Below, piece by piece: positions 45,752-56,528 of a stretch of 64,000 bases of DNA. Each line of letters begins with the position of its first letter. Within the stretch, counting starts at the first letter, position 1. The stretch comes from Bretschneidera sinensis. Lineage: Eukaryota > Streptophyta > Magnoliopsida > Brassicales > Akaniaceae. The stretch lies in the NCBI GenBank assembly GCA_023935145.1, contig CM043703.1, forward strand, positions 21,997,227 to 22,061,226, given 5' to 3'. The translations under genes were made by a program, and so were the position numbers. The notes below the pieces were generated by a model. It was given only the letters and a program-made list of their open reading frames with translations. It made no database searches and was not told the origin of the DNA.

Positions 45752-46611
45752 TCACATTTGAGCACACAATAAGAACATCATCTTACTGTTCTCCTCTGGC
45801 AACCGAAATTTCTCCATTGTTGGTGTGACTTCTTCTCTCATCCCACATCTTCTTCTTGTAATCTTTTCTAAAATGGCCCTCCTTGTTGCAGTAGAAGCAC
45901 CTCTTTCTAAATCTTGATTTGGAATGTGCTCTCCCATGGCTTTGCCCTCTACCTCTTGATTTCTCCCGGGTAGTTGCCATGGTTGCTACTGCCATTCCGA
46001 GTTGCCGGCCTTCCTCTTATGAACAGCCCATCTCCACTTGATGTCTCTTTCATCTTGGCTTTGAAGTCATGTGCCCTTATGGCATTGATCACAATCTCTT
46101 TTGTTAAAGTATCCCTTCCATACTCAATAGCATTAATCAAATTATCAAAGCAGTCAGGAAGAGAATTTAACAAGATAACAGCCAATTGTTCATCCAGAAA
46201 TATAATGCTACAACTATTCAAATCTTGAACTAGCTTATTAAAGACATCAAGATTATCTTGCAACTCTTTACTGTGATCCATTTTAAAAGTAAAGATTCTT
46301 TTAAGAAGATAAATTTTGTTAGGGAGAGTTTTGGTAAGAAACAACTCATCTAGTTTCTTCTATTTGACAGTCGGATCTTCCGAGTCTCCGCACTCCCTTA
46401 TGACGCTATCCGACATGTGCAAGAAAATGGTGCTGTAAGCCATCTTCTTCATCTCAATCCGCTGGTCCTCCGTGACACTTGCTGAAAAAGCATCATCTTC
46501 TCTAATAGCCAAGTCCACTTTTTGTTGCACTAGAACCGCCTTGATCTTCCGCTTCCACAGGGAAAAATCTCCCTTTCCATCAAACTTCTCAACCATGAAA
46601 TTTGAAGCCAT
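45752..46611 (-). pseudogene. gag: E9 gag
   Basis: The ATG at 46611 (MASNFMVEKFDGKGDFSLW) matches the E10 start. A TAG at 46360-46362 stands where E10 has TGG; the same frame then continues to 45949. The zinc knuckle CFYCNKEGHFRKDY (about 45905-45864) has Tyr in place of the last Cys. A shift near 45990 separates the knuckle part. The Arg/Gly segment before the knuckle is a single unit here, against three in E10. Confidence 0.86.
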
Positions 46612-46829
46612 TTTTGAGGACAAGAAAATGGTGCTTTCTTCAACCTCAAGAACACGATCGAAGATGGATCTTAACACCGTTCTTGAATCACCCTCAAGAA
46701 CACAATCTGATCTTGATCTTTACTCCGTTCTTGAATCACCCAAGAAGTTGATCTTTGATTCTTGGAGTCTTGGCTCCGTCACTTTCTTGTTCTTGCTCTG
46801 ATACCCAGCTGTGCAAGCTCTGATACCAC
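46612..46829 (-). other. E9 leader: primer site, second primer-like copy, hairpin repeats
   Basis: The minus strand reads TGGTATCAGAGC at 46828-46817, matching the complement of initiator tRNA-Met, and a second near-copy GGGTATCAGAGC at about 46804-46793. Between this and gag lie about two units pairing TCAAGAAC with GTTCTTGA (about 46645-46740). Confidence 0.78.
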
Positions 46830-47824
46830 TGTTGTAAATCACCTTGACAAGATGCCAAGGTGGTGATCTTCCAAACACCCAAGTCTAGAATGACTTGTAG
46901 AAAGAAATACAGCAATCAAAAGTAAGAAAGAAAAGAAGACAAGCGATTTGTTATCGAGGTTCGGCAATAGCCTACATCCCCGTGAGTTCCTCTGAACTCT
47001 CTGCACTAAATCAATAGTTATTTACAATTATATCAACCATCTTCAAGAAACCTCAAGTTCTTAAAGAAACCAAGAAGAGAAGAAAGAAGATGATAAGAAC
47101 TATTACAATGCTCTCTATCTATACTACTCTTTATTCTTTACAACCAGCCTCTCTGCAATGAGTCCTTATGTTTTGTGTCTTTGCACTCTCACACAATTAT
47201 CTCTTGCATTGTGTCTTGTCACTCTTTACAATTGATCTCAAAGTATGTCACAAACTTATCATGTTGAGAATAAAGCTAGGTAACCCCTTATATAGTGCAC
47301 CTACTTCTTGTCCAATCCTGAGAGTCAATCTCCACCCTTAGATCTTGATGACCACTTAACCATGGCCCTCCATCAATCCTAAGTGGTGATGTGCATTTTA
47401 ACCTTGTATCCACGCACCTAAAAGGAGGTTTAAACAAGCTGTCTATGTGTGCATCAGTTTGCCTAGCGCCTAGGCACTGAACAGGGGGCAGTGAGGCATT
47501 AAGCAAAGCTCCTTTGCACCATATTCTGGGCGGTACGGTGCTGGTGGAGGAGCGGTGCGGTGCTGCCCTTCTCCAAGCAGCTTTCTTGCTGGGCGGTGAG
47601 GCACTGGTGAAGAGGCGGTGAGGCGCACACTGATGCTGCCCTTCACACAGCAGTGCGCAGTACTTTGCTTTATTTATTAGGGGTGTGCACACACACCCAA
47701 ATGGATGCACACACATGTGTGCACTTCTCTAGCATGTTGTATTTTAATCTTCCAACCTTAGTTTAGACTTTAACCATCTTTGAACCATGTTTAGACATGT
47801 TTAAACCTTAGACAAATACCATCA
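46830..47824 (-). repeat. E9 5' LTR
   Basis: On the minus strand it begins TGATGGTATTTG (47824; second base pair of the terminus mutated relative to the 3' LTR) and ends GATTTACAACA (46830). The TATA is at 47287-47294. The GC-rich repeat region is at about 47420-47660. Confidence 0.9.
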
Positions 47825-47839
47825 TCCCTCTTCAATTCT

Positions 47840-49790
47840 GACTTCCTAATCTCTTTGCTAGAATCCACCACATATGCCAAATACCCCCATAACCCTTCTT
47901 CAATCATTTACTAGCAGTCATGGCAGAAATAAGACAGTTGGCAAGTATCTTACGTTCTCCTTGAAAATTAAACTCCTTTTGTCCTGGTATCTTGAACACC
48001 ACATTCTTCCTAAATAAATCTACCAAAGCATGGTATGTTGATAACCAATTCATTCCTAAAATTAAATCGAAATCTATCATATATAAAGGCAACAAATCAA
48101 CTTCAAATTCTCTACCAGCCATACTAATCATACAACCCTGATAAATTATCCTGATAATAACCATATCCCCAGTAAGAACCTAAAAAACAATAGCATGCAT
48201 CAAAGGACTAACACTAGCATCATTAGATTTCATATAAACATTGGATGCAAAAGAATGGGTTGCACCAGGATCAATCAATAATCTAGCAGGTCTATTAAGA
48301 ATAGATACCATACTTATAACAATATCAAGAGTGGCATGTGCATCCTGTTGGGTCAACGTACAGACTCTGCTGTCTCTATACTGTAACTGGCTACCACGTC
48401 CTCTCTCAACTACTGATCTTCTGCCTCTGCCCTACATACTCCCTTTTCCACCACCTCTTTCTACATGTTTTCTCCTAACACCTCTAGCATCTATCTCAAC
48501 AGATTTCCCCATTGGACAATATACACCAACATGTCCTCCCTCACTGCATATAAAGCACATTAAAGTAGGACAATTTCGAGACAGATGCCCTACCTGATTA
48601 CATCTAAAACAAACTCTTGCCTTTCTATCATATATTAGATTATCACTTCCCCTTGGTGGCATACTTACTCTTCTACCATAACTCCCAGTTCCCATAAATT
48701 GTCTCCCAAATCTAGGGGTCCCACCGATATTACTCTGAGCTATAAAAGAAACAGATTCTGCTTGCCTCTGACTCTATACAACAGTTCCCTGTGACAAGGA
48801 ATGCCCCCTCTGGGGTGATCTCCCACCCTGCACACTCATACTGCTACCACCTCTAGGTCCCTCAAATCTAGACCTCTTCAGTCAATCTCTCATACTTCTA
48901 AACTCAATCAAATCTTTATCAATCTGTAATGCTTTATCCACTAGTATAGCATAATTCCTTATACCCATGTAAGAGAGTTTAGATCGAATGTCATAGTGTA
49001 ACCCGTTTAAAAATCGTTTACATTTCCTCTCTTCCGTATTCACTAACTCAAGTAAAAACCTCAACAGAGCTATAAATCTACTATCATACTCTGTCATAGA
49101 TAAGGTACTCTACCTCAAGTGAATAAAATCTCTCTCATGTTGTATTTGAAATATATCTGAAAAATATTTTGCAAAGAATTCATCCTTAAACTTATGCCAA
49201 GTTAAGGGTTGTTCTACCTATTTACTCACCCTAGGCTGAATATCCTCCCACCATTAAGAAGCCTCACCTTCCAGCATAAACGAAGCGAAAGCAACCTTCT
49301 GTCTATCTGTCACTGGTAAGACTTCAAAATATTTCTCAATATGTCTAATCCACTGCTTTGCTTCCACAGGATTTATAGATTCTCTAACAGACTGGGGTTT
49401 AAACTTAAGAAATCTCACAAAACAATCCTCTTGCATTTCACGTGCAAACACACATTCTCCCTCATAAACATCTTGTCTCACCATATCATGTTCTATTCTA
49501 CCTTTTTCCTCTAATCTTCTTTGCAAATTATCAGCCCTTTCTTCTGCTGCATTCATTCTCTTTATCGCACGATTAAGAATTTCTCTCAACTCATCCCTCC
49601 TAATCTCATATTTTCTCCCACCACTACTAGTACCAGCTGCACTAGCAACCTGTTCCCTTGCAGGAACCACAGACTCAACCTCCCACTCTGCTTCAGTTCT
49701 TCTAAATATTGGAGGTCTACCACGTCCCCTCTGATTCAAAACTCTACCTCTACCTCTAGCACCTCCACATGTCATCCTCAAATTCTGCAT
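47840..49790 (-). pseudogene. gag: E8 gag-protease
   Basis: One frame from 49790 (MQNLRMTCGGARGRGR) to about 47904 with several stops but no shift. Arg/Gly-rich start, coiled-coil stretch (about 49600-49480), Retrotrans_gag core (VRFLKFKPQS, KQWIRHIEKYFEVL, HKFKDEFFAKYF, about 49420-49160; TEYDSRFIALLRF), two CCHC knuckles (CFRCNQVGHLSRNC and CFICSEGGHVGVYC, about 48620-48525), protease LLIDPGATHSFAS (about 48290-48250) and LILGMNWLSTYHALVD (about 48065-48018). It ends with the linker YVVD...KSELKRD next to E9. Confidence 0.87.
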
Positions 49791-49860
49791 TAAAATATAG
49801 TTTATTTAAATCTTCTACTTCTTTAAATTCTTATGCGGTCTATAGAATCATAAAACTTAA

Positions 49861-49877
49861 TGCTTTGATACCTAAAT
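49861..49877 (-). other. E8 primer-binding site (degenerate)
   Basis: The minus strand reads TAGGTATCAAAGCA, similar to the initiator tRNA-Met site TGGTATCAGAGC with changes, next to the LTR end at 49878. Confidence 0.6.
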
Positions 49878-51937
49878 TCTAACGACCCATCCCGGGTTGG
49901 CCACCCCTGAGACGGTGTCGTCACTTTTTGAAATCGCAGCACGACACATATATACAACAATAAAAATAATACCAACTACAATTATTACATCATTCCTCAA
50001 CCCTCAACAGGGGAGACACATCATTTAGATCTCAACTTAAACATTTTATACAACGTAATATGCATGAATATTTACAATTTTTTTTTTCATTAGTCTGAAG
50101 ATGTGGACCACGTAGCTTACAGATAATAACTTCCTCTGAATCTCAGCTCACCAAACTATTTGTCCTGTCTGCTACCTGAAATCATTATACAATGAGGAAT
50201 GAGCTTCATAAGCTCAGTGAATTAAATTTACTAGAAGTATTCGATTATATACTCTCAGTTACATCTTATAATTCAATTACTTCTAATAATCTTCCTATGT
50301 TCATTCATCTATTTCCTCAAATAATTCAATAACAATATTATATAATCACTACTCAATTTCATAATTCCCCCATTACACAATCTCTTCTTAAGTTACTCAT
50401 CAGATATATCAATTTTTCAATCACATATTTAATCATCTCTAAATTCTCAATTCAACATCATAATTTACCTCGTTATAAGGTTCACAACATATAATCAATC
50501 ACTCAGACAATTCTTATCATATCATACTTCTATATTTCATTTTCATCACATTTGTCTCTCTGTGATTCTCATTCATCTATCAATAAATTTACACTCAAGA
50601 ATAATACTTTAGCATCTCAAGCAATAACAATCAATATTTAAAGCAAATGCAATGCGTGAATTTAAATGTTATTATTATTTGGGAACTTCTTCCCACATGT
50701 TGACATGTTTTAGCTTAGACCAGTTGCCTTCCTGGTTCTTTCATTCTCATTTAGACCGGCTGCTTTTCTGATTCTTTTATTCTCATTTAGACCGGTTGCC
50801 CTCTCGGTTCTTTTATTTTCATTTAGACCAGCCGCCTTCGTGGTTTTTTTATTTCATACATATGCATATGAATAATGATATGAATATGCATATGAATAAT
50901 AATATAAAAACAAGCATGTATGCAGATATTCAAATTAGCTATCATGCTTCTTCTCAAATTATTATTTGATCAATTTCAATAGATTCTTCTCCTCATATAT
51001 CATATCAAATCATCAATCATAGCTCGTTAAGAGTTTCATTTATCACATTCATTATTAATTCAACTCATTATTCTAAAAATATTACTCCTCATATAATAAT
51101 TCTCTACATATCAATTATTTATGTCATACCCATCAACTAACTTTCATTTATCCTCAAATCATAAGTTAATAATTTATTCAAATATTTTCACAATATATTT
51201 CATATTTATCCTGATTACTTAAAGTAAATCTAACTCACCATGTAGCATTAGAGCTACCTGTGGATCACTTCATTGCCTTTCTTGATCCTTTCAGCAATTT
51301 CACCTGACATAATATTTATATTAAAATTTCTAATTAATTCTTCAATTCTTCCATAATTCACCTCCTTTGAAAATTCTCACATTGAATTCTGAAAAATTTC
51401 GTGTATGTTAAATTTCAAAAATAAAATTCACATTATTATCTTTTGTTTTTCTTATACCTTTTCATGATTCTCTGTAAAATTCTCTCGTAAACTCCTTCAA
51501 AATTTTACTCTTTCAACTTTTCTTTCAGTCCCCAAGTGTTTAAAGAAATAAAGTAGTTTGTATTGAAGAATAAATAAAACCAAACAGGATTTGATAAGAT
51601 TTAAATAAAATAACAAAAACTAATTTTATATATATATATAAAACTTCACTGCCCTGCCGTTTTTCACTTTCTCTCTATCAAACATGTGTTGTCCACTCCT
51701 TTTTTTTTCTTTTTTTTAAAAAAAAAAACCAAAACCTTTTTTTCCCTTTCTTTTTATCCACACCTAGAAAATTGCGTTTTTTTCTTATTTTCTTTTTCTT
51801 TATAACTACACCCCACACGTCCAGTTTTTTTATTTTTTAAGAATTATTTTATTCAAATAATAAATCTTTCATGTATATATTATTTTATTTTAATTCCATG
51901 TCATATTTATCAAATTACTTCTTTACCCATACTTTAT
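49878..51937 (-). repeat. E8 5' LTR, slightly truncated
   Basis: It matches 38226-40331 along its length. The minisatellite has about four units (50718-50850). The outer end lacks about 17 bases (GAACATGGTTATTACA in E8's other LTR) and is fused at about 51938 to an inverted LTR copy. No genes are present. Confidence 0.85.
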
Positions 51938-53460
51938 CCATAATTATTTCTTTAAACACTTGGAGACCGAAAGAAAAGTTAAAAGAGCAAATTTTTGAAG
52001 AGGTTTATGGGAGAATTTTATAGAGAGTCACGGGAAGCTCTAAGAAAAACATAAGGTAATAATGTGAAGTTTATTTTTGAATTTTTAGCACACATGAAAT
52101 TTCTCGAAATTCAAAGTGGGAATTTTCCAAGGGCGTAAATTATGAAGAATTAAAGAATGAATTAAAATTTTAATATAAATATTATGTCAGGTGTTGACGA
52201 TCAGCAACCGGGGGAAATTACTGAGAGGAGCAGGAAAGGCAAGGAGGTGATCCACAGGTAGCTCTAAGTGCTACGTGGTGAGTTAGATTTACTTTAAGTA
52301 ATCTAGATAAAAATAAAATATCTAGTGATAATATTAAAATAAATTATTAGCTTATGTTTTGGTGGTAGATGAAAAATTGATTGATAGGTATGATATGAAT
52401 ATTGGATATGTAGAAAAATTATTATGTGAGAAGTAATATTATTAGAATAATGAGTCGATTTAACAATGATGGTGATAAATAAAATTCTTGACAAGTTGAG
52501 GTTGATAAATTGATGTGATATATGAGGAGAAGAAATTAGTGAAATTGATCAAATAGAAATTTGAGGAAAGATAGGATATCTAAATTAAACAATTGAATTC
52601 ATGTTTATTTTTATATTATTGTTCATATGCATATTTCATATCATTCTTCATATGCATGTGTATAAAATAAAAGAATCGGGAGGGGGCCGGTCTAATTGAA
52701 AAACTGTGACAGCCGGTATATGCTGGAAATAAATGAAAACCGTGATAGCCGGTATATGCTGGAAATAAATGAAAACCATGACAGCCGGTATATACTGGAA
52801 AATGAAAGAACTGGAGGGGGCCGATCTAAGATAAAAACATGTTGACATGTGGGAAGACATTCCCTAATAATAATTCATGCATTACATCTGTTTTAAATAT
52901 TGATTGTATTACTGAAGTGTTGTTGTTATTAGATGAATGAGTTTCACAGAGAAACAGTTATGGTGAGAAAGAAACATAGAAGTATGATATGATAAGAACT
53001 ATCTAAATGTTAGACTATATGCTATTATCAAGTTATATGAGATATAAATGATTAAATATTAAAAAACTATTCATAAAAATTGAATACTTATAGTAAATTT
53101 AATTCACTGAGCTTGTGAAGCTCATCCCTCATTATACAATGATTTTAAGTAACAGGTAAGACAAATAGTCTGGTAGATTGAGAGTCAAACGAAATCTTTT
53201 TTTGTAAGCCACGTACGTGTCCACATCCTCAGACTGATGAGAAAATAAAATAAAAATTTATTTGTAAATATTCATGCATTTTATGTTGTATATAATATTT
53301 ATTTCAATATCAGAATGTTGTATCTCTCCTATTGAGGGTTAAGGATTGAAGTAAAAATTTCTGTTAGTATTATTTTTTGTTGCATATATATGTCGTGTTG
53401 GGATTTTCAAAATATGATGACACCGTCTCGGGGGTGGCTAACCCAGGATGGGTTGTTACA
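51938..53460 (+). repeat. Inverted E8-family LTR fragment
   Basis: The reverse complement matches the first roughly 1.7 kb of the E8-type LTR (read from TGTAACAACCC at 53460 leftwards to TTTAAACACTTGG near 51955). It therefore faces the adjacent 5' LTR and forms an inverted repeat with arms of about 1.5 kb. Its minisatellite differs: about three 40-bp units with GACAGCCGGTATATGCTGG (52705-52800). Confidence 0.82.
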
Positions 53461-53796
53461 GCCGCTCACATGCTCGGACCAACGTCTCAAAGGCCGAGCA
53501 TATTGATTGCCGCTCACATGCTCGAACCAACGTCTCCAAGGCCGAGTATATTGACTGCCGCTCACACGCTCGAACCAATGTCTCCAAGGCCGAGTATATT
53601 GACTGCCGCTCACATGCTCGGACCAACGTCTCCAAGGTCGAGCATATTGATTGCTTCTCATATGCTCGGACCAATGTGTCCAAGGCTGAGCATATTGACT
53701 GCTACTCACATGCTCGGACCAATGTCCCCAAGGCCAAGTATATTGATTGCTGCTCATATGCTCGGACCAATGTCCCAAAGACCGAGCCTTATCATA
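53461..53796 (+). repeat. 48-bp tandem array x7 in E6 LTR
   Basis: Seven units of exactly 48 bp, from 53461 to 53796. Each holds TGCTCGG and CCGAGCA (or variants) about 16 bases apart, an inverted pair. The phase starts exactly at the E8 junction. Confidence 0.9.
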
Positions 53797-53892
53797 CTTC
53801 CTTAGAGCACACAAATGTACTTAAGGAAGTAAGGGGCCTCTGATGCAGCCAATAGACGCACCCACAAATGGCATGACGATACATGGACAAAC

Positions 53893-54085
53893 CCTCCATT
53901 CAATAGCGCAGCGACACGTGGGCGATCCTTAACCAATAGCCTAGCGACACGTAGGTAGTTTTTACCCAATAGCACAACGACACGTGGATGATCCTCATCC
54001 AATAGCCTAACGACACGTAGGCAGGTCTTACCCAATAGTACAGCGATATGTGGGCAATCCTCATCCAACGGTATAGTGACACATG
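53893..54085 (+). promoter_or_regulatory. 33-bp tandem array with ACACGTG motifs in E6 LTR
   Basis: Five to six units of 33 bp beginning CAATAGC. Alternate units are more alike, giving a 66-bp higher-order period. Units contain GACACGTGG or GACACGTAGG; ACACGTGG is the G-box/ABRE core bound by plant bZIP factors. The TATA box follows at 54256. Confidence 0.72.
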
Positions 54086-54514
54086 GGCAAAGTCGTGGGT
54101 AGTCGCCACCACTCCATGACTCCCCGCGCAGACACGAAAAATTGATTAGAGGGATTATAGCCGTCCCTAGAAATGTGACTAAATCTTTCGGGGAAGGATG
54201 GGATCTCCGAGATTGCACCATCCCTACCACGTGGGGGACCTCGCCTCCGGAACTCTATAAAAAGTCTCAGGTATGCAAACCTAAATCATCTTCAGTTTTT
54301 ACGAGCTCATTACGAGAGCACTGATCACATCTCCCCCCATTTCCTCAAAACCTTGTGCTAACAAGAACGTCGGAGTGTCCCCGAATGAATCACCTACCTT
54401 TTTCCCTCTGGTGATCCCCTAGTTCACCCATATTTCCTTGTGCAGGCATTGAAACATCGACCTCCAGTTCAACAACATATTTTGGGCATCAACAGGTACC
54501 AAACTTAAAGGACT

Positions 54515-55403
54515 TGTTGTTATTTGTCTAAGTTTCAAACATATCCAAACATGGTCTAAAGTTGGTTAATGTCCAAACCAATTGTGGGATATCAAATTTC
54601 AGCAAGTTATAAGGTTGCACACATGTGTGTGCTTCAATTTTGAGCATGGGAAGGTCAGACGCATTGCTATGGAAGTTTCTGCCCACAGGCAGGAGGTGTG
54701 CGCATAGCATCAGGAGGCTGCAACATCAGGTCACGCCGCAGCACACAGCACATGGCTACACATATGATCCAGCATGCATAAGACCTCTCCAATCATGTGT
54801 GCACAACACCAAAATGCACAGCATCACTTGGAGAGTGATGAAGGGCTGAGATTAAAGGAAGAACATGATCAAAGGGTCAAGAATGATTCACAAGATTGTC
54901 CAAGAATTAAGAGGCTATAAAAGGGGTTCTCAAGCCTCATTTTCAAACACTACAACAAGGTTTATTCAACACACATACAAGAGAGATTTGTGACATTGTG
55001 AGATCATTATAAACACTAAGAGAGAATTGTGTAGAGAGACATAAACACAAGAGGGACTCTTGTAGTGAGGCTGGTTGTAATAAGATAGAGAGAGTCTAGA
55101 TTAGATTAGAGAACATTGTTGAGTTCTCATCTTCTTCCTTCTCTTCTTGTTTCTTTAAGAACTTGGATTCTTGAAAAGGATTTCTGTAACTTTGTAAGAA
55201 CCATTGAGATAGTGCAGAGAGTTCGGAGGAACTCACGGGGACGTAGGCACATTGCCGAACCTCGACAATAAATTACTTGTCTTCTTTCTTTCTTTGATTT
55301 TCTGTTCTTGTGTTCGATTGCTGAAATTATTTCTACAAGTCTTTCAAGACTTGGGTGTTTGGAAGATCACCACCTGGGCATCTTGTCAAGGTGATTTCCA
55401 ACA
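54515..55403 (+). repeat. E10 5' LTR
   Basis: It runs TGTTGTTATTTGTCTAAG...GATTTCCAACA. It has a GCACACATGTGTGTGC palindrome (54617-54632), CAGGAGGCTGCA-type repeats (about 54680-54760) and TATAAAAG (54916-54923). Confidence 0.92.
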
Positions 55404-55754
55404 ATGGTATCAGAGCTTTGGTCAGTGGTATCAGAGCACAGCAGCTGGTTATCGGAACAAGAAGTAGAAGGTACGGAGCCAAAACTCCAAGAATCAAAGA
55501 TCAACTTTTTGGGTGATTCAAGAACGGAGTTAAGATCTATATCTGATCGTGTTCTTGAGGTAAATCAAGAACAGTGTTAAGATCAATATCTGATCGTGTT
55601 CTTGAGGGTGATTCAAGAACGGTGAAAAGATCAAGATCTGGTCGTGTTCTTGAGAGTGATTCAAGAACGGTTAAGATCCATCTTCGATCTGTGTTCTTGA
55701 GGTTGAAGAAAGCAGTTGTGGTTAGTGCACAAATCTGGGATCTTGTCCGCAAAG
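55404..55754 (+). other. E10 leader: two primer-like sites and four hairpin repeats
   Basis: TGGTATCAGAGC occurs at 55405-55416 and again at 55426-55437. Then four units of 47-48 bp (TCAAGAAC starting at 55518, 55565, 55613, 55661), each ending GTTCTTGA, can fold as separate stem-loops before the gag ATG at 55755. The position suits an RNA packaging or dimer signal (inference). Confidence 0.75.
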
Positions 55755-56528
55755 ATGGCTTCAAATTTCTGTGTGGAGAAGTTTGATGGAAAGGGGGACT
55801 TTGCCCTATGGAAGCAGAAGATCAAGGCGGTTCTCATGCAGCAGAAAGTGGACTTGGCTATTGGAGAAGATGATGCTTTTCCAGCTAGTGCCACGGAGGA
55901 CCAGCGGACCGAGATGAAGAAGATGGCTTATAGCACCATTTTCTTGCACATGTCGGATAATGTCACAAGGGAGTGCGGAGACTCGGAGGATCCGGCTGTC
56001 ATATGGAAGAAACTAGATGAGTTGTTTCTTACCAAGACTCTCCCAGATAAGAGGTATATTCGGAAACGAATCTTTGCTTTTAAATTTGATCCTAAGAAAA
56101 AGTTGCAAGATAATCTTGATGCCAAGAAAAGGAGTGCATCAAGTGGTAAAGGGTTGTTCTTTAAAAGAATGCCAGCAACTTGGTATGGCAGCAACCATGG
56201 CTACTACCGAGATAGAGGTAGAGGAGAGAGCCATGGGAGAGTGCACAGCAGCATGTATGGCTATTACCAGGACAGAGGTAGAGGAGAGAGCCATAGGAGA
56301 GTGCAGAACAGCATGCATGGCTACTACTAAGACAGAGGTAGAGGAGAAAGCCATGGGAGAATGCATTCCAAACTGAGATTTGGAGGGAAGTGTTGCTACT
56401 ACTGCCATAAGGAGGCTCATGTCAAGAAAGATTGCGAGAAGATGACAAGGGATAGATGAGGAAGCCATACCAAGAATGGAGAGGCTTCGGTTGCCAAAAC
56501 AGAACAGCAAGATGATGATGTTCTTATT
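55755..56528 (+). pseudogene. gag: E10 gag, with internal deletion and tripled Arg/Gly unit
   Basis: ATG 55755 (MASNFCVEKFDGKGDFALW). It follows E9 Gag to QDNLDA, then lacks about 58 residues present in E9 and resumes in frame at SSGKGLFF. A 60-bp unit encoding GYYRDRGRGESHGRV repeats three times (about 56196-56360), followed by an intact knuckle CYYCHKEAHVKKDC (about 56397-56438). Stops lie at 56328-56330 and 56457-56459 in an otherwise continuous frame. Confidence 0.87.

Larger units (their letters stand above)
41521..47824 (-). mobile_element. E9: Ty1-copia element (Tork-like), minus strand
   Basis: 6.3 kb with LTRs of 998 and 995 bp, an initiator tRNA-Met primer site, Gag, protease, integrase, RT and RNase H, and a polypurine tract. 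A perfect target duplication TCCCT lies at 41516-41520 and 47825-47829. The domain order protease-integrase-RT-RNase H is copia; the Gag type and LTR size suggest the Tork/Tnt1 lineage (inference). It is related to E10, which lies to the right in the opposite orientation. Confidence 0.92.
38226..51937 (-). mobile_element. E8: deleted chromovirus (Ty3), minus strand, carrying E9
   Basis: Read on the minus strand: 5' LTR (51937-49878), degenerate initiator-tRNA-Met type primer site, gag with two zinc knuckles, protease, then E9, then the integrase core end and C-terminus, polypurine tract and 3' LTR (40348-38226). RT, RNase H and the start of integrase are absent. Excising E9 with its duplication joins protease to integrase, so that deletion came first. 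The combination of Gag arrangement and integrase C-terminus (KLSPRYGG, FHVSILRKC) fits a Tekay/Del-like chromovirus (inference). Confidence 0.82.
22279..54494 (+). mobile_element. E6: Tat-lineage Ty3 element (host of E4, E5, E7, E8)
   Basis: Pieces in order: gag 22279-23009, gag end and protease 24281-24980, RT, RNase H, second RNase H and integrase 25000-28130, an antisense ORF 37995-35983, tail to 38225, and an LTR 53461-54494. The Tat assignment rests on the Gag histidine-rich motif (CRFHKNHRHDTEEC), the protease DNGSS, the second RNase H and the antisense extra ORF after pol, all known for Tat elements such as Retand and Grande. All enzyme domains are broken by stops and shifts. The 5' half is outside the window. 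Confidence 0.8.
53461..54494 (+). repeat. E6 3' LTR (left end lost)
   Basis: It ends TTTTGGGCATCAACA (54494), as Tat LTRs do, and is followed by GGTACC instead of a primer site, so it is a 3' LTR. It starts abruptly at 53461 beside the inverted E8 LTR. It contains two tandem arrays and a TATA box (TATAAAAA, 54256-54263). Open frames on both strands over 53377-54230 are repeat translations. Confidence 0.75.

Noticed and set aside
53461..53796. CRISPR-like array
   Set aside because: The 48-bp units are directly adjacent with no unique spacers, lie inside a plant LTR, and no cas genes are present.
53377..53843. Repetitive proteins of 130-140 residues over the E6 LTR
   Set aside because: Repeat translations in four frames of the 48-bp array; no gene context.
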